A stretch of DNA of 58,680 nt, from the NCBI RefSeq assembly GCF_004795035.1, contig NZ_SSBK01000039.1, positions 1-58,680 on the forward strand, in the 5' to 3' direction. The notes beneath the pieces are model-generated. The model saw only the letters and a list, made by a program, of their open reading frames with translations, searched no databases and was not told the DNA's origin. Within the stretch, counting starts at the first letter, position 1. Each line of letters starts with the position of its first letter. The position numbers and the translations under genes are program-made. Positions 1 through 7,904 of this stretch are shown in pieces. This DNA comes from Streptomyces sp. A0958 (GTDB lineage Bacteria > Actinomycetota > Actinomycetes > Streptomycetales > Streptomycetaceae).

Positions 1-1
1 G

Positions 2-85
2 GGGGAGGCGGGGCTGGAGTGGACGGCCGAGGACGTCCGGCGGGCGCTGGCCGATTTCCTGGAGCGGCTGCCCCGCAAGGGGTGA
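2..85 (+). CDS. C-terminal end of a protein that starts before the window
   Basis: The reading frame from base 2 to the TGA at 83-85 gives 27 residues (ending ...LADFLERLPRKG) with an amphipathic helical character and normal Streptomyces codon use. The rest of the gene lies upstream, so the family cannot be told. It is co-directional with the ArsR-type regulator that follows after about 100 bases. Confidence 0.6.
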   Translation, partial: GEAGLEWTAEDVRRALADFLERLPRKG

Positions 86-123
86 CAGGGGGCCGGCCCC
101 GGCGGTGTCCCGCCGCCCGCGCC

Positions 124-160
124 CGGCCGCCGTTTGACGTATGCCGTCAACCGGCGGCCG
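124..160. promoter_or_regulatory. 16-bp inverted repeat upstream of the ArsR-type regulator
   Basis: The arms at 124-139 and 145-160 are complementary at 15 of 16 positions and flank a 5-base centre. The inner part reads TTGACG-tatgc-CGTCAA. It ends about 30 bases before the start of the ArsR/DUF5937 gene. It could be an operator for that regulator (ArsR proteins bind inverted repeats) or a terminator hairpin for the upstream gene; the sequence does not decide. Confidence 0.5.
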
Positions 161-191
161 GGCCGGCACACCCGCCCGGCACCATGGACGG

Positions 192-1310
192 GTGAGCGTG
201 ACCATCGACATCGCGGGGCTCGACCCCGCCCGCATCGTCTTCGAGACCTCCCCGCTCGTGGAGCTGGGGGTCGCCCTGCACGCGCTCTCCGAGCCGGGGC
301 ACCACCCGGCCGTGCACGGCTGGATGACGGCCACCGCCACGGCGCTGGAGCCCGACCTCGCCGACCGGCTGCACGAGGCGGAGTTCCTGTGGCGGAACAC
401 CTTCTCGGACATCTTCATGCCGTTCGCCGGAGTGCGCGGCGGCGACGGCAGGACGGGCGCCGACCTCGCCGCCGACCTGGACATCCTGGACCGGCTGGAC
501 GACGACCGGTTCGTCTCCGCCGCCCTGGAGTTCACCTGCGCCGCCTTCTACGGGACCGGCTCGACCTCCCCGCTGCGCGACGCCAGGATGCGCGCCCGGG
601 CCCTGGACATGGCGGCGGCGCGCGGCCCGCGGCAGGTGGAGTTCACCCAGCGGCTGCTGGCCGACCCCGCACCCGTACGCCGCTGGCTGCGCCGCCTGTT
701 CGAGGACTGCGACCAGGCGTTCTTCGCGGACACCTGGGAGCGGGTCCGCTTCCAGCTGGTGGCCGACGCACGGCACAAGACGGACCTGCTGCGGCACAAG
801 GGGGTCGGCGAGGCGATACGGGCGGTCTCCCCCGCGCTGGCGGTGGCCGAGGACGGTGGCCGGATCAGCGTGGACAAGCTGACCGAGGGCGCGACCGACG
901 CGACCGACCCCGCCGTCGGCCCCGGGCTCACGCTCATCCCCACCAGCTTCGGCCGGCCCCATCTGATGGTGCTGCACGCCCCCGGCTGGCGCCCGGTGAT
1001 CCACTACCCGGTGCACCGGCCCGAGCTGCCCTCGCCCGCCTCGGTCGAACTGCTCCAGCTGCGGCTGGAGGCCCTGGCCCACCCGATGCGCATGCGGCTC
1101 TGCCGGAACATCGCCCGTTCCCCGTACACGACCGGCGAACTCGCCGACACCAACGGCATCACCCCGCCCGAGGTCTCCCGCCATCTCGCGGTGCTCAAGA
1201 AGGCCGGGCTGGTCACGACCCGGCGCCGGGGGCGGTACGTCCTGCATCAGCTGGACCTGACCGTGGTGGCCCGGCTCGGCAGCGACTTCCTGGAGGGAAT
1301 CCTGCGCTGA
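192..1310 (+). CDS. ArsR-family HTH transcriptional regulator with N-terminal DUF5937-type domain
   Basis: The protein is about 372 residues. The long N-terminal part (VTIDIAGLDPARI...) is typical of Streptomyces DUF5937 proteins. The last 80 or so residues form an ArsR-type winged helix: LRLEALAHPMRMRLCRNI, then the recognition region PPEVSRHLAVLKKAGLV and the wing RRRGRYVLHQ. The GTG at 192 (VSVTID) is chosen because the residues before it are not conserved-looking; the GTG at 198 is an alternative. A near-perfect inverted repeat lies just upstream. No cysteine metal-binding site is evident, so the ligand is unknown. Confidence 0.8.
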   Translation: MSVTIDIAGLDPARIVFETSPLVELGVALHALSEPGHHPAVHGWMTATATALEPDLADRLHEAEFLWRNTFSDIFMPFAGVRGGDGRTGADLAADLDILDRLDDDRFVSAALEFTCAAFYGTGSTSPLRDARMRARALDMAAARGPRQVEFTQRLLADPAPVRRWLRRLFEDCDQAFFADTWERVRFQLVADARHKTDLLRHKGVGEAIRAVSPALAVAEDGGRISVDKLTEGATDATDPAVGPGLTLIPTSFGRPHLMVLHAPGWRPVIHYPVHRPELPSPASVELLQLRLEALAHPMRMRLCRNIARSPYTTGELADTNGITPPEVSRHLAVLKKAGLVTTRRRGRYVLHQLDLTVVARLGSDFLEGILR

Positions 1311-1327
1311 GCGGCGATCCGGGCTGC

Positions 1328-2002
1328 TCAGCCCGCGCCGCCGCCGGCGCGCACCAGACCCGTCTCGTACGCGAGGACGACGACCTGCACCCGGTCGCGC
1401 AGGGACAGCTTCGTCAGGATGCGGCCGACATGCGTCTTCACGGTCGCCTCGGAGAGCACGAGGCGCCCCGCGATCTCGCCGTTCGACAGGCCCTGGGCGA
1501 CCAGCAGCATCACCTCGCGTTCGCGCTCGGTGAGCTTGGCGACGTCCTTGTGCTGCGGTTCGGGGTTGCCGCTGGGCAGCATCGGCGAGAACCGGTCGAG
1601 CAGCCGGCGGGTGGTGGACGGGGCGACGACCGCGTCCCCGCTGTGCACGGAGCGGATCGCGGCGAGCAGTTCGCCCGGCGGCACGTCCTTCAGCATGAAT
1701 CCGCTGGCCCCGGCCTTCAGCCCGGAGAACGCGTACTCGTCGAGGTCGAACGTCGTCAGGATCAGCACCTTCGGCGGATCGGGCTGCGCGCAGATGCGGC
1801 GGGTGGCCTCGACGCCGTCCAGCCTCGGCATGCGTACGTCCATCAGCACCACGTCCACCGCGGTGGAGCGCAGGTTCTCGATCGCCTCCGCGCCGTCACC
1901 GGCCTCGGCGACCACCTCCATGTCGGGCTGCGCCGCGAGCACCATCCGGAAGCCGGTGCGCAGCAGCACCTGGTCGTCGACGAGCATCACGCGGATCGCC
2001 AT
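1328..2002 (-). CDS. NarL/LuxR-type two-component response regulator
   Basis: The protein is 224 residues. The receiver domain starts IRVMLVDDQ with acidic residues D9-D10, the phospho-acceptor Asp at residue 55 (VVLMDVRMP) and the conserved Lys in MLKDVPPGE. The C-terminal LuxR helix-turn-helix (LTEREREVMLLVAQGLSNGEIA, then ATVKTHV) spans roughly residues 155-210. It lies 61 bases downstream of its histidine kinase on the same strand, so the two form an operon. The start has a good ribosome site (GAGGAG). The stimulus and targets are unknown. Confidence 0.93.
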   Translation of the reverse strand: MAIRVMLVDDQVLLRTGFRMVLAAQPDMEVVAEAGDGAEAIENLRSTAVDVVLMDVRMPRLDGVEATRRICAQPDPPKVLILTTFDLDEYAFSGLKAGASGFMLKDVPPGELLAAIRSVHSGDAVVAPSTTRRLLDRFSPMLPSGNPEPQHKDVAKLTEREREVMLLVAQGLSNGEIAGRLVLSEATVKTHVGRILTKLSLRDRVQVVVLAYETGLVRAGGGAG

Positions 2003-2015
2003 GGGGTCTTGTCTC

Positions 2016-2057
2016 CTCTTTCGGTGGGCAGGCGCAACTCTTTCGGTGGGCAGGCGC
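2016..2057. repeat. 22-bp tandem duplication between kinase and response regulator
   Basis: The 20-mer ctctttcggtgggcaggcgc occurs at 2016-2035 and again at 2038-2057, giving a 22-bp period. It fills most of the gap between the kinase stop codon and the regulator's ribosome site, and read on the minus strand it ends in GAAAGAG beside the Shine-Dalgarno sequence. It looks like a recent slippage duplication. Confidence 0.85.
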
Positions 2058-2063
2058 GACGGT

Positions 2064-3278
2064 CTAGTCGGCGGTCTTGAGCGGCAGCAGCGCGCTGATC
2101 CGGAACCCTCCGCCGGGGCGCGGCCCGGCGTCCAGTGTGCCCCCGACCATGCCGACCCGTTCGCGCATGCCGATCATGCCGTGGCCGGCTCCGTCGGCCC
2201 CGCCGTCCTCGTACAGCTCGTGCGCCGCGCCCCGGCCGTCGTCCTCGACCAGCAGGCCGAGCCCGTCGTCGAAGTAGACCAGCCGCACACTGGCCCCGGC
2301 GTGCGGGCCGCCGTGCTTGCGCGTGTTGGTCAGGGCCTCCTGCACGATGCGGTACGCGGTCAGTTCGACGCCGCTGGGCAGTGGGCGGGCGGTTCCCTCG
2401 ACCTTGAAGTCCACGGCCAGACCGGCCGCCCTGACCTGGTCCACCAGCTCCTCGATCTGCTCGACGTCGGGCTGCGGGACGTACTCCCCGCTCTCCTGCG
2501 CGTCCCCCGTCCGCAGCACCCCGAGCAGCCGCCGCATCTCCGCGAGCGCCTGCCTGCCGGTGCTGGAGATGGTGTCCAGCGCCTGCCGGGCCTGATCGGG
2601 TGCCGCGTCCATGACATAAGCGGCACCGTCGGCCTGCACCACCATCACCGAGACGTTGTGCGCGACGACGTCGTGGAGTTCACGGGCGATACGGGCCCGC
2701 TCGGCGGCCACCGCCACCTTCGACTGGGCCTCGCGCTCCCGTTCGAGACGGGCCGCCCGCTCCTCCAGCTGGTCGAAGTAGGCCCGCCGGGTCCGCATCG
2801 AGTCACCGAGCACCCAGGCCAGCACGAACGGCACCGTCATCACGACGACGACGAACGCGGTCTCCGCCCAGCTGCGCGGCCCCCCTTCCTCGTTGGGCCA
2901 GCGGAGCTGGGAGAGCGTGGCCGCGCCCAGGCTGCACGCCAGGGCGAGCCGGGAGGCCCAGCGCTCACCGATGGTGGCCACCGTGTAGGTGATCACCAGC
3001 ATGGCGAAGTTCGCGACGGTCGGCCTGACGCCGAGGACCAGCTGCGCCACCCCCATCGCGATGGCGAGCAGCAGCATCTTCTCGGGCGCGCGCCGGCGCA
3101 GGGCGACGACGGCGCAGAGACCGACGACGACCGGCACGATGGCGACGCGTTCGAGGCTGCCGCCGCGTCCGGCGTCGCCCGCCACGATGGTCACGCCGGA
3201 GAGCCCGAGGAGGAAGACAGCCCAGAAGCTGTCGACGCCCGTCGGGTGTCTGCGGATGAAATCGTAGAGGCGCTGCAC
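2064..3278 (-). CDS. sensor histidine kinase (HisKA_3 / HATPase_c type)
   Basis: The protein is 404 residues from the GTG at 3278 (VQRLYDFIRRH). An upstream in-frame start would add 26 residues of poor composition running toward the divergent methyltransferase gene. The N-terminal half has four or five membrane segments. A short coiled coil precedes the HisKA_3 dimerisation box RIARELHDVVAHNVSVM with the phospho-acceptor His near residue 202. The ATPase domain follows, with an N-box-like region (QEALTNTRKHG) and G-boxes (VEDDGRGA; GHGMIGMRERV). It is transcribed with the downstream LuxR-type regulator and is divergent from the methyltransferase at 3374. Confidence 0.93.
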   Translation of the reverse strand: MQRLYDFIRRHPTGVDSFWAVFLLGLSGVTIVAGDAGRGGSLERVAIVPVVVGLCAVVALRRRAPEKMLLLAIAMGVAQLVLGVRPTVANFAMLVITYTVATIGERWASRLALACSLGAATLSQLRWPNEEGGPRSWAETAFVVVVMTVPFVLAWVLGDSMRTRRAYFDQLEERAARLEREREAQSKVAVAAERARIARELHDVVAHNVSVMVVQADGAAYVMDAAPDQARQALDTISSTGRQALAEMRRLLGVLRTGDAQESGEYVPQPDVEQIEELVDQVRAAGLAVDFKVEGTARPLPSGVELTAYRIVQEALTNTRKHGGPHAGASVRLVYFDDGLGLLVEDDGRGAAHELYEDGGADGAGHGMIGMRERVGMVGGTLDAGPRPGGGFRISALLPLKTAD

Positions 3279-3373
3279 GTAACCCAGCGTAGGGAAGGCC
3301 GAGGGGTGCCGGGTCAGCCGAAGGGTCGATCCGGGTCCAGGGACCGTACTCCCCAAGGTGGAGACTGGGAAAC

Positions 3374-4381
3374 GTGACGGATGAGTGGCGTGGGTGGCAG
3401 GAGGCGGCCGAGACCGCTCTCTACGGCGACGAGGGTTTCTACCGGCGCCCCGAGGGCCCCGCGGGCCACTTCCGTACCTCTGTGCACGCCTCCCCGCTGT
3501 TCGCCGCCGCCGTCGCCCGGCTGCTGGTCGCGACGGCGGCGGAACTCGGCACCACGGACGTGGACCTGGTCGACATGGGTGCCGGGCGCGGGGAGCTGGT
3601 GACGGGCGTGCTCGCGGCGCTGCCGGCCGAAGGCGGCGCCGGCCTCACCGTACGGGCGTACGCCGTCGAACTCGCCGCCCGCCCCGAGGGCCTGGACCCG
3701 CGCGTGCAGTGGTGCGCGAAGCCGCCGCGCGGTGTGCGCGGGCTGCTGTTCGCCAACGAGTGGCTGGACAACGTGCCGCTGCCGGTCGCCGAGACGGACC
3801 CCGACGGCGTCGACCGGTACGTCGAGGTACGGACCTCGGACGGCGCGGAGCGGCTGGGCGAACCGGTGGGCGGGGCGGACGCGGCGTGGCTGCGGGACTG
3901 GTGGCCCTCGGCGGGCCCCGGCAGCCGGGCGGAGATCGGCCGCCCCCGCGACGAGGTGTGGGCGGACGCGGTGTCGACGCTGTCCGCGGGGCTCGCGGTG
4001 GCGGTGGACTACACGCACGTACGCGCGGAACGCCCGCCGTACGGGACGCTGACCGGCTTCAGGGCGGGCCGCGAGGTGCGGCCGGTGCCGGACGGCAGCT
4101 GCGACCTCACCGCCCACGTGGCCCTGGACGCCTGCGCGGCGGCCGCCGGCCCGGACACGGAGCTGCGCACCCAGCGCGAGGCGCTGGCTGACCTGGGCAT
4201 CAGCGGGGAACGCCCGCCCCTGGCGCTGGCGTCGACGGACCCGGCCGCGTATGTTCGCGCCCTGTCGACGGCGGGCGAGGCGGCGGAACTCACCGCCCGG
4301 GGCGGCCTGGGCGACTTCGGCTGGCTGACGCGGCGCGTACGAAGCCCCTCCGGCGCGCACCCAAGCCCCTCCGGCGGTTGA
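3374..4381 (+). CDS. SAM-dependent methyltransferase, NDUFAF7/MidA (DUF185)-like
   Basis: The protein is 335 residues from a GTG start. It follows the MidA/NDUFAF7 pattern: an N-terminal GFYRRPEGPAGHFRTSV segment, the SAM-binding motif VDMGAGRGEL near residues 65-75, and the family-typical LLFANEWLDNVPLPV segment near residue 130. Mitochondrial NDUFAF7 dimethylates an arginine of NDUFS2, the NuoD homologue. Here the gene lies directly upstream, on the same strand, of an orphan nuoD, so NuoD is an attractive substrate (inference). The last dozen or so codons and the stop lie inside a short interspersed repeat (SPSGAHPSPSGG), so the C-terminus is repeat-encoded. A small-molecule methyltransferase cannot be excluded. 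Confidence 0.78.
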   Translation: MTDEWRGWQEAAETALYGDEGFYRRPEGPAGHFRTSVHASPLFAAAVARLLVATAAELGTTDVDLVDMGAGRGELVTGVLAALPAEGGAGLTVRAYAVELAARPEGLDPRVQWCAKPPRGVRGLLFANEWLDNVPLPVAETDPDGVDRYVEVRTSDGAERLGEPVGGADAAWLRDWWPSAGPGSRAEIGRPRDEVWADAVSTLSAGLAVAVDYTHVRAERPPYGTLTGFRAGREVRPVPDGSCDLTAHVALDACAAAAGPDTELRTQREALADLGISGERPPLALASTDPAAYVRALSTAGEAAELTARGGLGDFGWLTRRVRSPSGAHPSPSGG

Positions 4382-4527
4382 GGAGCGGGGTCCGGGGCAG
4401 CGACCCGGGGGGCTCCGCCCCCGAACCCCCGCTCCTCAATCGCCGGAGGGGCTGGATTTTGCGCACCGCTCCTCAATCGCCAAAGGAGCTCGATTTTGCG
4501 CACCCCTCCTCAATCGCCGGAGGGGCT
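4342..4527. repeat. Cluster of interspersed 22-bp palindromic elements, including a strong hairpin
   Basis: The element ctcctcaatcgccggagggg-ct occurs in direct orientation at 4432-4453, 4469-4490 (degenerate) and 4506-4527, a 37-bp period. It is inverted at 4364-4385, with a partial inverted copy from 4342. The inverted and first direct copies can pair over about 22 bases and would make a strong terminator hairpin after the methyltransferase gene. The same element recurs at 43411-43432. This kind of short GC-rich intergenic repeat is common in Streptomyces genomes. Confidence 0.85.
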
Positions 4528-4550
4528 TCGGACGAGCGATACTGTCCCGC

Positions 4551-5693
4551 ATGACGGAGACGACAGTCGGCATCGGCGGCGCAGCGGAAAGCACCGACAT
4601 GGTGCTCAACATCGGCCCGCAGCACCCCTCCACCCACGGCGTGCTCCGCCTGCGCATCGTTCTGGACGGCGAGCGCATCCAGCACGCCGAACCGGTCATC
4701 GGCTACATGCACCGCGGCGCGGAAAAGCTTTTCGAGGCCCGCGACTACCGCCAGATCATCATGCTCGCCAACCGCCACGACTGGCTGTCCGCGTTCTCCA
4801 ACGAGCTGGGCGTCGTGATGGCCGTCGAGCGCATGCTCGGCATGGAGGTCCCCGAGCGCGCGGTATGGACCCGCACCCTGCTCGCCGAGCTGAACCGGGT
4901 CCTCAACCACCTGATGTTCCTCGGCTCCTACCCGCTGGAACTCGGCGGGATCACCCCGGTGTTCCACGCGTTCCGCGAGCGCGAGGAGGTTCAGGCCGTG
5001 ATGGAGGAGGTCTCCGGCGGCCGGATGCACTACATGTTCAACCGGGTCGGGGGCCTGAAGGAGGACCTGCCGGCGGGCTGGCTCGGCCGCGCCCGGGACG
5101 CCGTCGCCTCGGTCCGCTCCCGGATGGACATCTACGACGGACTGGTCCTCGGCAACGAGATCTTCCGGGCCCGCACCCGCGGGGTGGGCGTGCTGTCGGC
5201 CGGCGCGGTGCACGCGTACGGGGTGTCCGGGCCGATCGCCCGCGCTTCTGGCGTCGACTTCGACCTGCGGCGCGACGAGCCGTACCTCGCGTACGGGGAG
5301 CTGCGGGACACCCTGAAGGTCGTCACCCGGACCGAGGGCGACTGCCTGGCCCGGTTCGAATGCCTGCTGGAGCAGACGCACAACGCCCTGGACCTCGCGG
5401 ACGCCTGCCTGGACCGGATGGCGGCGCTGGCGCCCGGCCCGGTCAACCAGCGGCTGCCCAAGGTCCTGAAGGCCCCCGAGGGCCACACCTACGCCTGGAC
5501 CGAGAACCCGCTCGGCGTCAACGGCTACTACCTGGTGTCCAAGGGCGAGAAGACCCCGTACCGGCTGAAGCTGCGCTCCGCCTCGTTCAACAACATCCAG
5601 GCGCTCACCGAACTGCTGCCGGGCACGCTGGTCGCCGACATGGTGGCGATCCTGGGCTCGCTGTTCTTCGTCGTCGGCGACATCGACAAGTAA
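4551..5693 (+). CDS. nuoD: Orphan NADH-quinone oxidoreductase subunit D (49 kDa homologue)
   Basis: The protein is 380 residues. It opens the conserved core with LNIGPQHPSTHGVLRLR and YMHRGAEKLFE, and ends with GDIDK. NuoD sits in the peripheral arm of complex I and helps form the quinone site with NuoB. No other nuo gene is in the window, so this is a second, isolated copy (S. coelicolor has a nuoD2 in the same context, from memory). Arg55 in MHRGAEK matches the position that NDUFAF7 methylates in mitochondrial NDUFS2. The upstream neighbour is an NDUFAF7-like methyltransferase. Whether this paralogue replaces the main NuoD under some condition is not known. Confidence 0.93.
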   Translation: MTETTVGIGGAAESTDMVLNIGPQHPSTHGVLRLRIVLDGERIQHAEPVIGYMHRGAEKLFEARDYRQIIMLANRHDWLSAFSNELGVVMAVERMLGMEVPERAVWTRTLLAELNRVLNHLMFLGSYPLELGGITPVFHAFREREEVQAVMEEVSGGRMHYMFNRVGGLKEDLPAGWLGRARDAVASVRSRMDIYDGLVLGNEIFRARTRGVGVLSAGAVHAYGVSGPIARASGVDFDLRRDEPYLAYGELRDTLKVVTRTEGDCLARFECLLEQTHNALDLADACLDRMAALAPGPVNQRLPKVLKAPEGHTYAWTENPLGVNGYYLVSKGEKTPYRLKLRSASFNNIQALTELLPGTLVADMVAILGSLFFVVGDIDK

Positions 5694-5714
5694 CGGCCGC
5701 GCGCGCCGCAGCCG

Positions 5715-6749
5715 TTACGAGATCGCGCTGCGCAGCTCCGCCACGTCCAGCTGCTCCGTCTCGTCGTGCGCGGTCAGGTCGATGACCTTGCCGACGGCCC
5801 GGTTCTCCGGCGTGCCCGAGCGGTGCGCGGCAAGCGCCTCCTCGCCCACCACGTCGGCCAGGTCCTCGTTCTGCACGGACTCGATCGCGGCGTGCGCCTT
5901 CTGCGTACCGAAGAAGTCGAAGCTGCCCTGCGGCACCAGGTGGCGGCGGGACGCGCTGTACGGGACGACCGCGCCGACGGCCGGCACCGGGCGCGGGGCG
6001 GGCAGCTCACCGGCGGGTCGGGCCGCGGGCAGGGCGGCGGGTGAGCGGTGCTCCTGACCGGCACCGGCACCGGCCTCGGGCGCCCCGGGCGCCCCGGCCG
6101 CCGCCTGCTTCTCCTGCGGCTCCTCCGGCTCCGGGGCCCGCTCCGCGATATCCCGCTGCTTGGCGTCCTCGGCGGTGCGCCGGGCCCCCTGGAGCGCGGC
6201 GTTGCGCGGGAGGTCGGCCAGCGCGCGGGCGGCACGGGCGTACGCGTCCGGGGTCGGGGTGCTGCGCGCGGCGGGCAGTGAGCGGGCCGGGGCGGACGCC
6301 TCGATGGCGAGCTGCCGGCGGCTCTCCAGGACGCTGGCGCGCTCGGTCTCGGCGTTGGCGTACCGCCGCAGCAGCGCGGCGTGTTCGCCCCGCAGCCCGG
6401 CGAGCTCCACCCGCTTGCGGCGCAGCTTCGTCTCCAGGCGGGCGCGCAGCTCGCGCGACTCCTCCAGATCGGCTTCGAGTTCCGCCACGCGTTCCTCGGC
6501 GCGCCACTCGTCGCCGGCGCGGGCGCGCGTCAGCTCCGCGACCCGGCGGCCCGCCTCGCGGTCCCAGCCGCGCATCAGCACCGCGCCGGTGACGGCTGCG
6601 GCCGCGGCGGCCGCGACCAGTGCGCGCAGGACCAGGGGGTCGGCGAGCAGCCAGGCTCCCGCGGCACAGACGACCGAGGCCCCGGCGACGGCCGAAGGCG
6701 GAAGGATTCTGTGCAGTGGTGGCGAATGGCGATGGCGTCCACGTGGCAT
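5715..6749 (-). CDS. Membrane-anchored coiled-coil protein of unknown function
   Basis: The protein is 344 residues from the ATG at 6749 (MPRGRHRHSPPL). Two hydrophobic stretches near residues 20-60 (VAGASVVCAAGAWLL; LRALVAAAAAAAV) should anchor it. They are followed by a long Arg/Glu-rich coiled coil, about residues 75-165. The middle is Ala/Pro/Glu-rich and probably disordered. A more ordered C-terminal segment (QGSFDFFGTQKAHAAIE...) ends in a short Asp/Glu-rich tail. I do not recognise an enzyme domain. It is convergent with nuoD. Confidence 0.75.
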   Translation of the reverse strand: MPRGRHRHSPPLHRILPPSAVAGASVVCAAGAWLLADPLVLRALVAAAAAAAVTGAVLMRGWDREAGRRVAELTRARAGDEWRAEERVAELEADLEESRELRARLETKLRRKRVELAGLRGEHAALLRRYANAETERASVLESRRQLAIEASAPARSLPAARSTPTPDAYARAARALADLPRNAALQGARRTAEDAKQRDIAERAPEPEEPQEKQAAAGAPGAPEAGAGAGQEHRSPAALPAARPAGELPAPRPVPAVGAVVPYSASRRHLVPQGSFDFFGTQKAHAAIESVQNEDLADVVGEEALAAHRSGTPENRAVGKVIDLTAHDETEQLDVAELRSAIS

Positions 6750-6855
6750 GGCTCGAAATTTACCGTGTGTACGGCGTACTTGGGGAGCCGCCCGGCAATC
6801 TGTGCCCCGCAAGTTACCTGGCGGCCCCCGATTCCCCTTCTTCGGGGGACCTTCG

Positions 6856-7833
6856 CTACTTCTTGATCAGCCCCTTCGACTGGAGGTATTCCCGGGCCAC
6901 ATCGGCGGGCTTGGCGCGTTCGGCGTCGACCTTGCGGTTCAGTTGCGCGAGGTCCTCGGTGGTGAGTGCGCCGGTGAGCCTGCCGAGCGCGTCGGCTATG
7001 TCCTGCGCACCGGCGTCCTTGGCGTTGAGGACCGGCAGGACGTTGTCCGCGTTCTGGAGCTTCTTGTCGTCCTCCAGGAACACCAGGTCGTAGCTGTCCA
7101 GCACCGCGTCGGTGGTGGTGGTGAGAACGAGCTGGTCCTTGCCGTCCTTGACCGCCTGCTTGGACTGCGGGGTGCCGACGCCCTTGGGGTCGATTCCGGT
7201 GACGTCGATGCCGTACGTCTTCTTGAGTCCGGGCGCGCAGAACGGCCGCACCTCGCACTCGTCGCCCGCCGCGACCTTGACGCCGACCTTGGCGGCGCCG
7301 AGATCCGAAAGGGTCGTCAGCTTGTGCTTCTCGGCGAATTCCTTGGTGACCGCGAAGGCGTTCTGGTCGACGGCCTTCCCGGCCGGCAGCACCTTCAGTC
7401 CGCGCGGCTCGGCGAGCTTCTTCAGGGCGGCGACGGTGGCGGCGGTGTCGGCCGAGGCGACCGGCTTCGACTCGGCGGCCTTCGCCCCGTTCACCTTCGC
7501 GTTGAGGAATTCCGCGATCGTCGCCGCGTATTCCGGTACGACGTCGATCTCTCCCTTCTCGAGCGAGGGTTCGTAGAGTTCACGGTTGTTCACCGTGGTG
7601 ACCGAGGTGCTGTATCCGGCGTCCCCGAGTATCTGCGCGTACAGCTGAGCGAGCACCTTGGACTCGGTGAAGGACGCGGCGCCGACGACGAGCGAGCCCT
7701 TCTCGGCGGAGTCCTTGTCCCCGGCCGGGGCGCCCTTGTCCTTCTCCAGGCTGTCTCCGCCGCAGGCGGCGAGCGAGCCCGCCAGCGCGATGACGCCGAC
7801 GACCGCGCCGGCCATACGTGAGGTCCTGCTCAT
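6856..7833 (-). CDS. Glycine betaine/choline-type ABC transporter substrate-binding lipoprotein (OpuCC/OsmF family)
   Basis: The protein is 325 residues from the ATG at 7833, which has a GGAG ribosome site. A signal peptide ends in a lipobox LAAC (Cys near residue 22). The mature part has the OpuAC/QAT fold pattern: LVVGAASFTESKVLAQLYAQIL, then VNNRELYEPSLEKGEIDVVPEYAATI, and the C-terminal LAQLNRKVDAE segment. It is anchored outside the membrane and delivers osmoprotectant to the two permeases encoded just upstream on the same strand. The matching ATPase is divergent at 9427. Confidence 0.9.
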   Translation of the reverse strand: MSRTSRMAGAVVGVIALAGSLAACGGDSLEKDKGAPAGDKDSAEKGSLVVGAASFTESKVLAQLYAQILGDAGYSTSVTTVNNRELYEPSLEKGEIDVVPEYAATIAEFLNAKVNGAKAAESKPVASADTAATVAALKKLAEPRGLKVLPAGKAVDQNAFAVTKEFAEKHKLTTLSDLGAAKVGVKVAAGDECEVRPFCAPGLKKTYGIDVTGIDPKGVGTPQSKQAVKDGKDQLVLTTTTDAVLDSYDLVFLEDDKKLQNADNVLPVLNAKDAGAQDIADALGRLTGALTTEDLAQLNRKVDAERAKPADVAREYLQSKGLIKK

Positions 7834-7904
7834 GTTCTTCTCCGTCCACGGCGGCGAGGCCGTATGCGACAAGGGTTATCGGTTGGCTGGGCCGGGCCGG
7901 GCAC

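Noticed and set aside
4432..4527. Three copies at 37-bp period, considered as a minimal CRISPR
   Set aside because: The intervening 15 bases are partly conserved and too short for spacers, and the element recurs singly at 43411.
4551..5693. Start of a complete complex I operon
   Set aside because: The flanking genes are a methyltransferase and a coiled-coil membrane protein; no other nuo subunit is present.
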